NCBI GenBank assembly: GCA_914767715.1
Contig: OU612067.1
Span: 434,001-498,000, forward strand
Origin: Membranipora membranacea
Taxonomy: Eukaryota > Bryozoa > Gymnolaemata > Cheilostomatida > Membraniporidae
Reading direction: 5' to 3'
Length of the DNA stretch: 64,000 nt
In this document: positions 49,201 to 61,530 of the stretch, one piece after another
How positions within the stretch are numbered: position 1 is the stretch's first letter
Layout: the number at the start of each line of letters is the position of its first letter
The notes under the pieces: model-generated
Databases searched by the model: none
The model's input: only the letters and a program-made list of their open reading frames with translations
Told to the model about the DNA's origin: nothing
Program-made: the position numbers and the translations under genes

Positions 49201-50403
49201 CGATCTACATCATCCCTGGGACACATCACTTTTTTTTGTAATGTTTTTTAAGGAGTTTGAGAGTAGACAGCCACAAGAGTTGCCACCACAATATCGTGTC
49301 AATATCAGTAAAACACCATATATTTGTATATCAGGTACAAAAAGCTGTATAGTCAGAGTTGTCAGTTTCATCAACTCGCACCATGCCAGGCTAATAAGGG
49401 TGTCCTCAGTCATCACCATCGCTGTTACATGTCATCTCCTCTGGCACTTACAGAGCAACTGTTGACATATTGTCTGGGAATGTTGAAAGACCCCCCCCCT
49501 CCCCTCAGCAGTAGGCACAAGTTGGATGCTGTGCAGTGGTACAGTGGGGTTTAGGGGTTAAGGGGCTAAGGGCGTTAGTCATTACGGGAGTCGGGAGGGG
49601 TCTGATGGTTAAGGGTGCAGACTTGTGATCTGTGTGGTCCAGTTTCAATTCCCGGCGCCAGCAGTCATTTCTGATTTGGTACTGGCGCGCCATTCATCCT
49701 AGCCAGGTCCTTGCGGAATGGGGCTAAATAATACTGGAGGTCCACTGTGTGTTTGCACACCCCACATGCAGTAAAAAGACCCCCCTCTGCCTCTTCAATA
49801 AAAAGAGCAGCCGAAATTCCGGCGGGCAAGGGTATAGGGTGTGGCTTTAGTACCATTGGTCTCTGTACCTGTACTCTTGAGGGGAAACCCTCTCCGCAAT
49901 GACGACTTAGACATTACAGATCAATCAAACTGTTCAATCTGATCTGCTTACCTAGCATATCGAGTCCCAGGTTGACAAGAATTTCTTTGGAAGTATGAGT
50001 TGTTCTATTATCCTGTGAGCCAGAAGTCCATCGGCATTTTGATTTACCCTTCAATAGAAGTGTTAACCTGTTTATGCTGATACCTTTAAAATGAAAAACA
50101 CATGCTGTTATAGATTTAAACAAAACGAATCAACTACACACAGGACAAAGGGTCATGCTAGCCAATGTCTTGGCTCTGAGTCTGATATGATCACAGCCAA
50201 CATATTGGCTAGGTCATGCTAGCTTTGTCATTTTTTCTCATCTCATTAATTATTCTTATGATAACAAAATTTTAATCAATTTTATTTATTTTACCAGCAA
50301 CAGGCTTATTTCATATATGTTTCTATTTTAACCTTTTATCACATGTACAACGCTTAGAAATCATTGTTTTTAAACAATTTTATTGAGCGTTTCATAAATA
50401 AAC

Positions 50404-50456
<53 letters not shown>

Positions 50457-50918
50457 GTGGCTACAGAGAAAAAATGAACACTAGACATAGGATAGGTGAG
50501 AGTGGTCGCACAGCAGATCGGGCTCCATGGTTTGTGGCATGAATAGGACTTGTGTAATATATTCCAGTAGTCGAGCGATGAGGATAAATGGAGTGCAGGT
50601 TATCAATGTGGGTAGGTTATCTATGATAAAGCGTCTTAGACCCACAGTGTGCTGGCCTATATACCGGCACTAAGTCTCCTTTCTCACTGAGACAGGCAAT
50701 ATTATTCATTGCAAACTAGGACTAACACACCTTGACCTTGACCTTAATTGATCAGTGGAGACATAGTTTGAGTCAGAAGGCGGGCTTACCCATAGTGAGG
50801 CTTATTAATACTCACGTTTGTGTACATTCAGTTGTAGAGATCCAGAAATGACACCATTAGTAATTCGCAGGTTATTAGGATCACCATCTACAGTGATCAA
50901 AACGTCCACCTTCCCCAT
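46258..50918 (-). CDS. ARRDC-like: Alpha-arrestin (arrestin-domain-containing protein), 3' end incomplete
   Basis: Exons, 5' to 3': 50816-50918, 49952-50083, 48828-48897, 48066-48192 (see below), 47643-47745, 47087-47349, 46258-46300, then an unplaced terminal exon. Phases agree throughout; 280 residues are covered. N-domain: start MGKVDVLITVDG, INRLTLLLKGKSKCRW, EPGSHRLLYTFSLHNN, then YGKIEYSLRVVMDK. Linker: DCCCWCAEGPIVMKARLD, then TGYVYGENVVVYLEIDNHSS opening the C-domain, VLTLPMNM, and the closing VPITIG, all hallmarks of arrestin folds. Such proteins act as adaptors linking membrane receptors to NEDD4-type ubiquitin ligases; PPxY motifs would lie in the missing tail. Oddity: the conserved LPSSF segment is encoded just before 48192 with no AG upstream, so the canonical acceptor at 48193 would skip it. 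A SINE lies in intron 2. Confidence 0.85.
49540..49880 (+). mobile_element. tRNA-derived SINE
   Basis: A GC-richer block in an AT-rich intron. At 49600-49655 it has a tRNA-like head with TGGTTAAGGGTGCAGACTT (A-box-like) and CAGTTTCAATTCCCGG (B-box-like), then a unique body (GGTCCTTGCGGAATGGGGCT and on). The B box departs from consensus, so the copy is old or a variant. It lies in intron 2 of the arrestin gene, opposite to its transcription. A short stretch near 35776 (TTCTGATTTGGCACTGGCT) resembles the start of the body. Confidence 0.6.
50409..50456. repeat. (ATT)n microsatellite
   Basis: About 16 uninterrupted ATT units in the first intron of the arrestin gene. Confidence 0.95.
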
Positions 50919-51606
50919 CCTAATTATTCTAGTCTACACTTTTACTCTGCAGTAAAAATTTGTCTACAAACATAAACATGATGATGAGTAATGATTGAGA
51001 CTGTACCACCAGTAATGATTGAGACTGTACCACCAAGGTGTACCACGAAGTAATTATAAGAGCGTGAAATAACTAGATATTGGTCTTATAAGACCTACAC
51101 TGTCAATAAAGGACTCTATAGTAACAAACTAGTATCAAGTCTGCGGTATTAGGCATAACTTGTACTACCATAAGAGACAACAAAATAAATACCTTGTGTT
51201 GAGTTCTTTCGCCAATATCCAACTGATATCCAATCTCAGATTGTTTGAGTGTTATTGTGTGTATTGGGACAGCATCATATGGTTATTACTCACACATGTA
51301 AGCAGGGAGAATGGAATTCTCTATGTTGTAAGTTATTACTAATCCTGTTCACAGCTCAATAAGGGAGCTTGTTTTATTCCCGCTTATCACTAATCAATAA
51401 AAGACAAGGAAGTAAGACTAGGATGGAAAAATTTATACTTGTTGCGCAATGCAACCGTGTATCACTGCTAATTAACATGCTTGAATAAATGTCAACAGTT
51501 TCGTCATCAAAGTAAATTCTTCAGTGTAACAGGATACACTTTTGTGAATGATATTATGATAATATAACAAAACCCGAGAAATCATCAGTAAATTTATTTT
51601 GCCTAC

Positions 51607-52199
51607 CCAGGCATCTATGTCTATGACGCTCTTCTTAGCTACACGTACACGATCATCTAACGGTGTAAAAGTAAAGTAAAATAAGTTTTTCATATTGAAG
51701 TGGTTGTCCGTCTTCTATCAGACTCTCCTACTCTCTGGAATACCAAAACTAGCCTAGCAACATGTGCTCTAAAACTTTTGGCATGTAAAAATTTTATTGG
51801 AGGAAAAAACATGTGACTCCAGGGTAGGAATATATGTGCTGATTTCAATAATGAGAGTGGTCCCAGTTGTAGTAGCAGCGGCGGCACAGCGGCGGCACAG
51901 CGGCGGCACAGCGGCGGCACAGCGGCGGCACAGCGGCGGCACAGCGGCGGCACAGCGGCGGCACAGCGGCGGCACAGCGGCGGCACAGCGGCGGTACCGT
52001 CCTACCTGGAGGTGGTATAGCGATTTCCAGATGCAGAACTGATGAAAGTGAACCGACTATAATATGATACCTAGATATTGTATAGCGATTGCTCGATGTC
52101 GATCCGCTAGTACATTTCAATGTACTGATGTCAGCTGCTAATCTACAACGAGATACTGTGGTAACTGTCACTCCCGTAGGTGATCTAATAGAAACTGCA
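51607..52199 (-). CDS. Two exons of a probable second arrestin-like gene (partial)
   Basis: Exon 52006-52199 (acceptor ATACTCATAG; donor CCTCCAG|GTAGG, phase 1) and exon 51607-51656 (acceptor CACCGTTAG; donor GCCTGG|GTAGGC, phase 0) join to about 81 residues. They contain TVTTVSRCRLAADISTLKC, SSVLHLEIAIPPP and AKKSVIDIDAW. Position and pattern (a strand, a polar Ser/Thr loop, L-L...PP, then I-D-I-x-W) resemble exon 6 of the arrestin gene just downstream (TKLTAGTST, VLTLPMNM, ISISHWV), which suggests the C-domain of a tandem paralog. The homology is weak, and flanking exons were not found on either side. A GC-rich 11-bp array starts directly after the first donor. Confidence 0.45.
51877..51997. 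repeat. 11-bp GC-rich array (AGCGGCGGCAC), 11 copies
   Basis: Ten exact units and one variant, nearly pure GC in an AT-rich genome. It begins within about 10 bp of the 5' splice site of the exon ending at 52006. Because 11 is not a multiple of 3, all frames cycle, giving long open frames on both strands that are not genes. Confidence 0.95.
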
Positions 52200-52564
52200 C
52201 TATGAGTATACAATAGATATATCTATATACAACACAAACTGACCTAAGCCTGAATGTGATTGACCTATTTGGTTAAGTGGCTGCTGGGATTAAGCTGACA
52301 AAGATGGCAGCGGTCGTAAGCATGGATATCGCTATTACTGCACTAATCGAGCGTCTTTAATTATATAATGTAAATGTCAGCTTATATGTATAACTGACGC
52401 TAATTGTGTATGTGATTCGGTTGAAGTCTCATGGCACACATTGGTAGAGAGCATGAGATCAAGGGACAACTGCTTGAAAACTGCCATGTCGCAGCAAGAG
52501 CTTGTCATTATAGCCGTTCAATTAGTGTGATTAGGCGTTGAATGACTATTGGAGTTAGGCCCTT

Positions 52565-52795
52565 ATGCTGTTTGCTAAGAAACAGAAGATTGGGCTGCCC
52601 CTAAAGAGGGACGCAAGGTGCCCCAATCCTCATACTGAGAATGTGATACATTCTAGAAAACTAGAATGCATCCTAGAGGTGAGGCCATAGAGGACCTCCT
52701 AATCATAAGTCTGCAGCAAGCTGCCAAAACTGAACTGGCACTAATCGGCCATTGGCAGTGACACTTTGATCTTAGCCAATAGGCCGAAAAGTTAA
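52565..52795 (-). ncRNA. U2 snRNA 5'-end-like sequence, probable derivative or retro-element
   Basis: On the minus strand, 52791-52761 reads CTTTTCGGCCTATTGGCTAA, then GATCAAAGTGT, matching the 5' end of U2 snRNA with about three differences over 31 nt. The branch-site-pairing GUAGUA that should follow is missing. Further on there is a GTCCTCTAT block as in U2 stem II but at a larger spacing, and a stable hairpin at 52645-52672 (arms GATACATTCTAG). No Sm site was recognised. It looks like a U2-derived pseudogene or SINE rather than a working snRNA. Confidence 0.4.
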
Positions 52796-53105
52796 ACCTT
52801 TTTGTTCTGGGAGAGGATAACTCATTCTGTCTTACAATACCATCGCATTTAGAAGTAGACATGTTTCAGAGTAGTAAGAACATGTGTTATGCAGTGGGTT
52901 TTGATGAATTCCTTCTATTGTGATTATATGGCACCTGATGTGCTGCTAAATGTGTAACTTTGCCGAATATAATGCAGTCTCATCCCCATATTCAAGATGG
53001 TGATATTAAGATGATGTCTCCCCGGCTGGAAGAGCCTAGAGGGCTCAGACTAATGTGTAGGGGAGATAAGTCATTGATAAACACAATCCACAGGAAAAGA
53101 CCTGA

Positions 53106-53142
53106 CCATAGAGTTATTATATACTATATAATAACTCTATGG
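53106..53142. repeat. Perfect 37-nt hairpin (18-bp arms, 1-nt loop)
   Basis: The arms start CCATAGAGTTATTATATA. A degenerate copy of the left arm with the same flank (GACCTGACCATAGAGTTATT) follows at 53144-53185. It is a small palindromic repeat in a gene-free stretch (52200-54600) that otherwise shows only AT-rich sequence. Confidence 0.85.
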
Positions 53143-54614
53143 GACCTGACCATAGAGTTATTATAACTAATAAATCTATGGACCTGACACGCTACCTTGA
53201 GGGACGCAAATATTTACAGAGCTGATTGAAGAGCGATGTCCACAAAATCAGACATATTGAGCTCACTTTGATGGAATGTCTTTTACCGGACATATTATAC
53301 TGTCATAATAAATGACTATATACTATATGATACTGTGTTGGTATATTCACTTCTTAATGTCGGTAGGAGTACCTGTCTTGTCTTGACAATCTTTGTTCAT
53401 GTCAAGACAGGCTAAGCTAATAAGTGACTGAAGCTAAAGAGATTGTGAATCTAAAACATCATAGGCCTAATATCATGAATAGTGCTATACTCTTGTATAC
53501 TAGTTATAGCATGGTGTCACCTTCAGGGTCTGTGGCTTTAAGAAACCTACCGGTGATAGCCAATATATCAGTCTGGGATCAGTCTTCAGCATATAGGCAG
53601 CTAATCAGGATGGCGCTGACCGGAGGCAGAGAATTCTATTTTCTATTTGTGCATGGTGTATGATCTGCGACAGCGATCAGTTGGTATGTGGTGCTATGTG
53701 TTGGTGGGAGTGACAAATCACTGAGGTGTGTTTCATCCTTGTGATTTATATACAAAAATAACCATTGTTTTAATGGCGGTAATAGCTTAATATTTGACGG
53801 TCACTTCTACATTCATTCATTCATTGGAAGCTGTAACTCTTCCAACCGCACAAATTAGCCAGTCTTTACACCGGCTCAAAGTCTGGAGTTGGATAGGTTT
53901 TCACACACAGTCACATATATACATTTCTACCTTAGATGCATCTCTGTTACACTACCTCTACCCAGTGAGTGGTGGAAATGGAAATAAATAAATAAGTGCC
54001 TATACACCAAACATTGAGATCAATCCGGGTGGGTCCGGGAGTTTTCCCCGTGAATTTGATATTTGTGCCCTAATTACAGTGTTTCTGGTGTATTTTTTTC
54101 CTTTTTGAGCCTAAATCTAGGAGCATGTTTTGACTGAAGTAAAGCATACAAAGTGCACAGCAGTGATAGGTTATAAGTGCCTATACACTTATTGAAGGTG
54201 TAGTAGGCATTGATGTGAACTTCCTATACACTGTATAGGCCCGTATAGGCCCATTTCCACCACTGCCTCTACCACCACAGAGATCTTCAAGACAGGCTGG
54301 TTTGGTACACAGATTCATCAATGAACTAGTTCATTGGATCCTACATAAAGAAATTACTTGATAAAAGGTTGGAATCCTGATTTGTATGTATGATATCTAG
54401 GAGTTGTCTGCTACAAGCAAGTCATCTGTATTTGTCTCCTCATGCATAGCATAACAGAGGCCAATCAGCTCTCTTGCTTCTATATCACGTGATGTGTATG
54501 GCCAATCACTGGCTATCACAGCCAATTACTATATCCGGTCACATGGTGAAGTAGACCACATGTGAAGGGGGATCAGTCTTCAGAGATATTTGTACTTGAA
54601 AAATCAATTCAAAT

Positions 54615-57600
54615 ATGTCGATTGAGAACATTGCTGCTGCTCTTCAAAGTATCACTGTTAATCAGGAGGCCCTAGAGAGCCATGAGAAAAATACTAATGC
54701 TGACTCACAAAGCTCAAATGTGTTCATTTCTCCATGCAAAACCGCTTCTCAAAATCAGCAAACTCTCTCAGTTTCACCTGTCGTTGTTGTCACTCAACAA
54801 CAGAACCAAAACATTCATCAATGTAGTCCTTACAACACAATACCACATGCTGCTACCCAAAACATGTCTCAATTACACCAATATGGTGCTGGTGGTTTCA
54901 GTAATAAGGCTGCATGCTCAGCAACACAACAACTCATGTACAACAGCAGATCACTGTTTTCAACAACCACCCCAACACAAGATCAGCAAGTCTTTAATAA
55001 TCATTTGTTAACACAGCACGCAGCAAGTTATCATCACCAGCATTTCCCTCTATGCTCACCTCCTGCCAGAAGATCACCTCAAGTTCTTAACATCGGCCAG
55101 AAGAATCATGAAGGGAATGCACTGCAGCCCTTTCTCATGCAGAGGCCGAGGGAGCATCATTCAAACACCGCTACTACTGGAATGATACCTCAAAATTTGA
55201 GTCAAACACCACCTCCTACAGTGCCATTCACTAGTTATCATGAAGATGATCACAGCCTCACTGAAGTTAGGATGTCTCGTAAGAGGAGCCTACCAGCCCC
55301 GATACCCAGTGTGGACTCCGCTCGGCCTTACATGTACTATCCTCAGAGAGTTATGCCTGCTGATGGCAGCAGAGTTTCCCATTCTTCTGACAATGTCTTC
55401 CTAGAAACCAGCAATGACTGTCTCATAAGTCAAACACTTCAGGTGAGAGTTGTATGTTATACCGATTTTGTACTTGTTCCTAGTCAATTGGCACAAGAGG
55501 AACAACTTGCCGATATATATATCAATCTTTGTTTTTTTTGTATTGAAAGCATGTAGCGTGTCATATCATTTTATCTCTGTCATGGATCCATCTGATGCTG
55601 TGTACTCAGTGATGATCGATTATTAAGTGTTTTGGTTTCTAAAACCGTGATAGGTTTGTACAAAGAAGAACAGTACACCTTATGAAGATTATAGCCAATA
55701 TTTTGACACCCTGCCTTTATATACTAAACATTTACTTAAATCAAACTTCTTCATCGCTTATTTAGGGGCGAGCTACAGCTGCGACCACACATGTATTACC
55801 ACAAGCTTCCAGTATGAGGAGCGTTCAGAGGAGTGTCGAGTATGGAGAGGTAAGACAAAGAATCGACTAACTATGAGAGTCATGACAAGATTTCCTCAAA
55901 GTCGGAATTAACTTATCCATCATGAATCCTTGTTTATTTGCTCTCAAAGCTACATCTGGTTGAGGATGTTCAGGAACAGGCAGAAATAATAATATATCGA
56001 TTACAAAAAAATAGGGATGGAACCTGTCGTATGACAAGTAAATGGCTCACTATCTTTAAGCCGAGTATTATTTATGTATCACAGAGCCAGCCATGTGAAG
56101 CTGGAGAGGTCGTTGTGTGGAGTTCCTCTCCCTCACAGAGCCCTTACACAGACGAGGCTCGAGCTGAGAGGAAATCAGAGAATACTACAGAGAGTGTGAG
56201 AGTGGCCAGCAGCTTCCATGTGGCTGAGATCGTCGGCAAACAAGGTGAGTAATCAGAGTCTGGACGCACAGATAAGGAGCTAATAGAAGTCCCTCATCAT
56301 ATAGTCACTACATGTAGAGTGTTGAATCTAAGGGGTAATAAGAGCATTATACCCTTCTCTGCATGCTTCTTTATTTATTATGATTGGTAATGTTCAAGGT
56401 CAGTATCAAATTATCATTGTTATGGTAAACTTGTTGCCCATTTCGTGCCTCACTCTACTTGTGATCGTTCACCAATAGGTGCCAAAATTAAGAAGATACG
56501 AGCAGACACAAACACATGGATAAAGACACCTGCTCGCGGAGAGGAACCAGTGTTTACTATATCCGGTAAGCCTTGTTACCTGCTTCATAATGATAGTAGA
56601 GAAAATGCCGGTGTTAAATAAACATTATCTTCATCTTAAAGTTGACGTCTGTTCATGTGTAATGCAAAAGATAAGCCCGGAATCTCCACACTAATAAATG
56701 TGGTGTAGCCTGGTTATCTTACATAGAATGGAGGCAAGAAACATGTCAACAAACACTGAATAAAATTCCCATTACGGAGTGTCACCGGTATGTCGTGGTG
56801 TCACTATATATATTTTTGAGCAGTTATTTGGTGGTGAGCTGGTTTTGTTTAGTTTGGACAAATAACTGGCAAATTCCAAAGATTGTATTGATATATTAGT
56901 CAAGCTCAGATACATCACTTGGTTCCTCATTGCTCACCGCAGGGAATGTGGGACAAGTCAAACTCTCACTGCTTACAGGCAATAATAATAATAAAAAAAA
57001 AGAAGAAGTTGTCTTAAGCCGTCAATGAAGCGGGCAACTCCTAGTGTAAGATTCGACAAAATTAATCATGTTTTACTGGGAACTGTAAGAAGTGAGGGTA
57101 AGAGGGTAAAATCAACTAAAATTCCCTCTGACTTTGTCGGCTACAGTAGACTCTAAATGATTTACTATGATTGTGGCGTTACATTCTATCCCTGCGCATG
57201 TTGAGGATGAGAGTTTGCTATTATTATGTTGTTGAGGGTCCGATAGGTGCGATCCATTTCTGTCTGTGCCCTTAAATTTAATTCATACAATGTCTAAATA
57301 TAAGTTGACGATATGTGAGGGTTAAATCTCTGTCTTGTGTTTTTATTGTTCACCTTGTTGTGAAGCTAATGGGGTTGTCTGTATTCTAAGACCAATATTG
57401 GTTGGTTCAGTTTGATGCTAGAAATTTGTTTTTATTGCTGATAATATTTTCTCCTTTCATGACCTAAATTTAAATGAGTGACACACCGCTAATCAATTCC
57501 ATTTTAATGAGATTGTCACCATGACTGTGGTTGAACAAATAAGCTTTGCAGTAAAAGGTAACTCCACATAATTATAATGTCATAAGCAGCATCTTGGGAA

Positions 57601-58463
57601 TCCTGGCTAAGAAACCATTGTGTTATTTTCTATACACAGGACGACAGGAAGGTGTGAGTGAGGCTAAATCTATAATTATAGCCTCAGCAGAGAAGGTAGC
57701 TAGACTGAGAGCCCTGCGTCATAGCAGAGGTCAGACAGGAGCTGGTGAGGAGGACCCCGCCATCAATACAGACGGATCTATAGTTCTCAAGGTTAATGTG
57801 CCAACAAATACAGTAGGGCTTGTGATTGGGCCCAAAGGAACAAGAATACGTGAGATAGCAGAAGCCACCAACACCTACATAAAGACACCAAGTCGGTACA
57901 GGGAGCCTGTCTTTGATCTGTTTGGGCTGCCTCAGGATGTTGCTTTAGCTAAAGAACAGATCCAGGCTTTCGTAGATGGAAAGAAAGAAGAGGAAAATAT
58001 AAAGAAGCTTATGGGTGAGTTGCCCATACATGAGCCCGGCTCCCCAGTGAAACCCCCTACACGGACTAATGCTATGTCTGCTCTACCCACAGCTGCTAAT
58101 ACAAACTTCACAAGGATACGCCCTTACTCTCCCCACCAGTATGTATCTCCACTCAATAATCTCTCATCAGCCTCGCCCACATCCGCCCATAATATGTACT
58201 CTGATATGCTGCCACACTTTGCCCCTGTACCCATGTATAACACCACACCGGCTGAAAGCCAGGCGATCGGGTCTCGTTATCATCCTACTGTGAGGTCAGC
58301 ACAGGGTAGAAGCTGTGATATGTATGTCCCTCAGTCACAGAGGTATACGAGTATGGTCCAATCCTCCTACACTAACACCCCTCCACAGATGACACAGTTC
58401 ATGCCCAGCCCTGATGGTGGGCAGGTAAGCCCTCGGTATAGGAGATCGCCTCACATGCAGTAA
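54615..58463 (+). CDS. MEX3-like: MEX3-type RNA-binding protein with two KH domains
   Basis: Five exons: 54615-55442, 55766-55849, 55950-56244, 56479-56565, 57640-58463; phases 0, 0, 1, 1; 705 residues. Residues 1-276 are Gln/Asn/Ser-rich and disordered. KH1 spans about 388-460 ([13 protein letters not shown] with GKQG loop, then [24 protein letters not shown]). KH2 spans about 480-550 ([18 protein letters not shown] with GPKG loop, then [17 protein letters not shown]). The paired TNTxIKTP signatures are specific to MEX3, a translational regulator of maternal and cell-fate mRNAs. The C-terminus is Pro/Ser/Tyr-rich and stops without the RING finger found in many MEX3 proteins. An alternative in-frame acceptor at 56085 would shorten exon 3, and a GTAAGC donor-like site at 58424 could lead to a further exon. 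Confidence 0.88.
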
Positions 58464-59732
58464 TCATGTCTACCCCTCCCCTTCCATTGACTGCTCACTT
58501 ACTGATTAATCCGAACAGTGTTTGACGGTATGAACCAGCTAGGTATGAAATCAAGAGACACTTTCATTCTGCTATCCGCTCAAAGCACACTATTTTGCCT
58601 GCCCTATTTGTGCTCCTATTATTGTTTTTCGCAGTTTAACTATTTTATTTATTACAAACTTGCTAGGTGCTAAGTTTATATTTTGTTACATTTCTATATA
58701 TATAGCCATGGTTTTATCTTGTATCTTGTTTTTATTTCCATATGTCTGTCAAGGGATTTCTGAATGATGGATGTTTTTCATTTACCACGCTTCATTACCA
58801 AGTATACAAATATTTTAAGTACAAAAAAGTTTTATCTCAGTATGTACTTTATAAAAAAAGTTTCGGAGAGTTTTATTATATATTATTCACATAAATGTTG
58901 TGACCTCTAGTATAAGGATAGGAATTCTAACAAATGTTTTTGTATTAGTCATCTATTACTGTTTTATACATCTTACCCATTTTGAGTGTTTCGCCATTAA
59001 CTTGTTAGAATTCGTTATTTAGTTTTTTTTGTAGTTTAGAAATATATTATTTCTTGTTTATGACAAAGCGCACATTTGATAACACACACACTAGTTACCT
59101 GAGGTCATCCAGTTCATTGTCTCCATTCTGTGAATTATATGTGTCAATGAACTGGTCGGAAATATGCAATATGTATGCTCGGTGGTGACGCAAGTGATCT
59201 GGTGATTCTGTGATGAGCTCCCTGGTTACTGTTCTCTTGTATCACTGTTGATTGTTCCGCATGAGAAGCTAATAGAGTAAGGAGACCGTGACCTGGCAAG
59301 TCATTGATCTGTGTTGTTAGATTCGTTGCAATTCATTGTCAGAATTCCGTCTCATAAACAAATGACTATAGAGAACATCCTTTACCCTCAGAGCACACTA
59401 ACTAAGTTAATCTACCCATCGCTGAAGCAGACAGACAGACAGACAAAGTGAGCTGGATATAAGATAGAGGTGGTCTAATCCAACTGTTCTTCCTGAATAA
59501 TAAACCTTTCACACCAATCATACTCATAGCATAATATTGGGTAAGTTTCTTTGTACTGTGTTCATGGCATGAAATGTTGGTTAGCCGAGGCGAGAGTCCA
59601 TATAAACTAAAGATAGAGATATTGAGTAAATGTAAGCTAGCCTTAAATTTAGCTATTTCAGACAAACTTTTCCTCCTGCGGGCACTTGACTCCTCTGGAG
59701 TTGTAGACATGATGATCTGATCTTTATTACAG
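58464..59732. other. Probable MEX3 3'UTR and intergenic sequence
   Basis: AT-rich with many T runs. It contains an inverted repeat at 59109-59155 (arms CCAGTTCATTG and CAATGAACTGG, 25-nt loop). The open frame 59402-59710 on minus is low complexity with a (GACA)n-like stretch and is not supported. Confidence 0.5.
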
Positions 59733-59880
59733 GTGATGGCCCTGGTGGCGACAGGTGACTATAAGAAGCTTGAGTCTCTCACATCATCTCGACCTACAGA
59801 TGGATTTAACTCAGCAGTTGGTGCACATATCAAATATGAAACTGGCTCCTCAACCATCAACAATAACTCCAAATCTCCGG
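59733..59880 (+). CDS. Isolated exon-like open frame
   Basis: A good acceptor (GATCTTTATTACAG) is followed by 49 codons (VMALVATGDYKKLESL, then DGFNSAVGAHIKYETG) and a donor CCG|GTATGG, both phase 0. The start resembles the lead-in to ankyrin-type proteins, but no repeat follows in the visible sequence. It could be joined to MEX3 through its optional donor at 58424 (same phase) or belong to another gene. Unresolved. Confidence 0.3.
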
Positions 59881-61530
59881 TATGGGCACCAAGTGAACAT
59901 TCGCTGTTTTTTTTGTTAGTTTGTCTTCATCTCACACTCCATTGGTCATACATAATGGACATAGCAGAATCAACTCTGATCCGAGCAGTCTTATGAATCG
60001 TTTAACGAGAGTGCTCTTTGCCAATCAAGCTTTCATTATTATTGCCCATCTTTTTTAAAAGTTCTTGCGGAAACTGGTGACATTACAATTTTTTGTTGAC
60101 ATATATCTCTTGGCATATTCACCTAACTTGTAAATTTCCTAATTTTTTTACAATTACTCAGTGAGATAAAAATCGGCAATTATCTGCTCTTGCTTGCAAC
60201 TAAAATCAGGATGTCTAATAAAACTGTGGACCCTGGAGTCAAAATAATGATAGGGGACTTATTTTTTTTGTGGGATTTTAGAAAAATAGGGTCCGTTTCG
60301 ATACTGAAAAAAATCCAGGAGTATAAAGATGGGTAATTCTATAATTATCAACACTCTGCGCTTTCGGGGACAAATTAAAAAAGTTCTATGTGAGGTACAA
60401 GCACCATTCTTTTTTCTGGTTATAGCTAGTGCTTAAATGAATCCCAGTTATTAGCGGTTAAGAAATAAGTTAGTATCGAACTGAGGAAACAAATAAAACA
60501 TGATTAAAAATCAGTCATCGACGCTCCGCTGTTTTTATTTGGCTGAACCTTATTATCTAAATGGGTGGATTATCAACCTGTGCCCCTACTATAAAATAAC
60601 TCTGAGTACGTATTTATAAATAACTTTTTTATGTTGCAAAAAACATTATTGTATTGATATTTCAGTGCTGTTTTTTATAATCAGTAATCACCAGCTATAA
60701 TTGTGCTGTACATGTAAGGCATACAATCAGGGGGCTTGGTTCTCTTATCCGCCCCTGCCTATGTGATTTGGAAATGATCGCACCCATCCACATAACTGGT
60801 ATTACTAACCACATGCATATAATGAGCTAATCTATGAAAGGAAGTTTAATAGCACCTTGCTGCCAAAAATAACTAATAAACTGCCGCTGAAGCATCTAAC
60901 GAAAACAAATTGTTGCAGATGTGTTGTTCTGCTCTTCTCGCTGGCGCATAATCTATCAAATAATTTAACCGCATTTACAAACAAAAATTTGTTGTCACAA
61001 ATTCTCCGTATTAAAAGCCAAAACTTTGGTGTTTGATAGGCCGAGAGAGCAGCATGAGCACTAATAAAATTAGCAGAAAAAGAGTGGGAAAACTGAGCTG
61101 ATTTCCCTCCAAAATGAACAGAGACTGTATCTAGTAAAATTGTAAAAGTCTGAGAAAATACTGTTCTGTAATTTTCACTGAATAATTGGATTTTACAAAC
61201 TGAAACATAATGGGCGCCATCCAACCCCCCTGTGTGGATTTTGGCAGACCGTTTTGTATCACAATTTCTCAGAATACATTGATTATGTGGCGACAATGCG
61301 GGCATTTCCAGATATGCTGAAAGATTTAACTGAGAGTAACTACACTTGAAGCAAAAAAGACAACCGTGGATATCTTCATAACAGGTGAGCACATCGTTTT
61401 AGCTGCCATCTATGTTAATTCAACTTGTTCAGATTAATGATACCAAAAAATCAATATTGCAACACCAAAAACCTTTCACTAGATTAGATGGGCAGCTCAA
61501 AATCAACACTGTAAGCAAACTTAATTTTTT
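59881..61530. other. Interval with one unexplained open frame
   Basis: A 186-codon frame at 60832-61392 on minus has several Cys-x2-Cys pairs (CLFCFKC) but no recognised domain. It lies directly upstream of the broken coding sequence at 61531-62509, so both could be parts of one inserted element. No terminal repeats were found. Confidence 0.3.

Noticed and set aside
49600-49670. A tRNA gene
   Set aside because: The B box departs from consensus and no acceptor stem is closed; the block continues into a SINE body.
51690-52213. Alanine/proline/cysteine-rich open frames over the GCGGCGG array
   Set aside because: All frames are open because of the 11-bp repeat; no independent coding evidence.
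56037-56084. A 47-nt intron inside MEX3 exon 3
   Set aside because: Removing it would shift the frame into a stop; the exon reads open without splicing. The acceptor at 56085 remains possible as an alternative from exon 2.
60832-61392. Zinc-finger gene on the minus strand
   Set aside because: Cys-x2-Cys pairs are present but spacing of Cys/His does not fit any zinc finger I know; kept only as an unexplained open frame.
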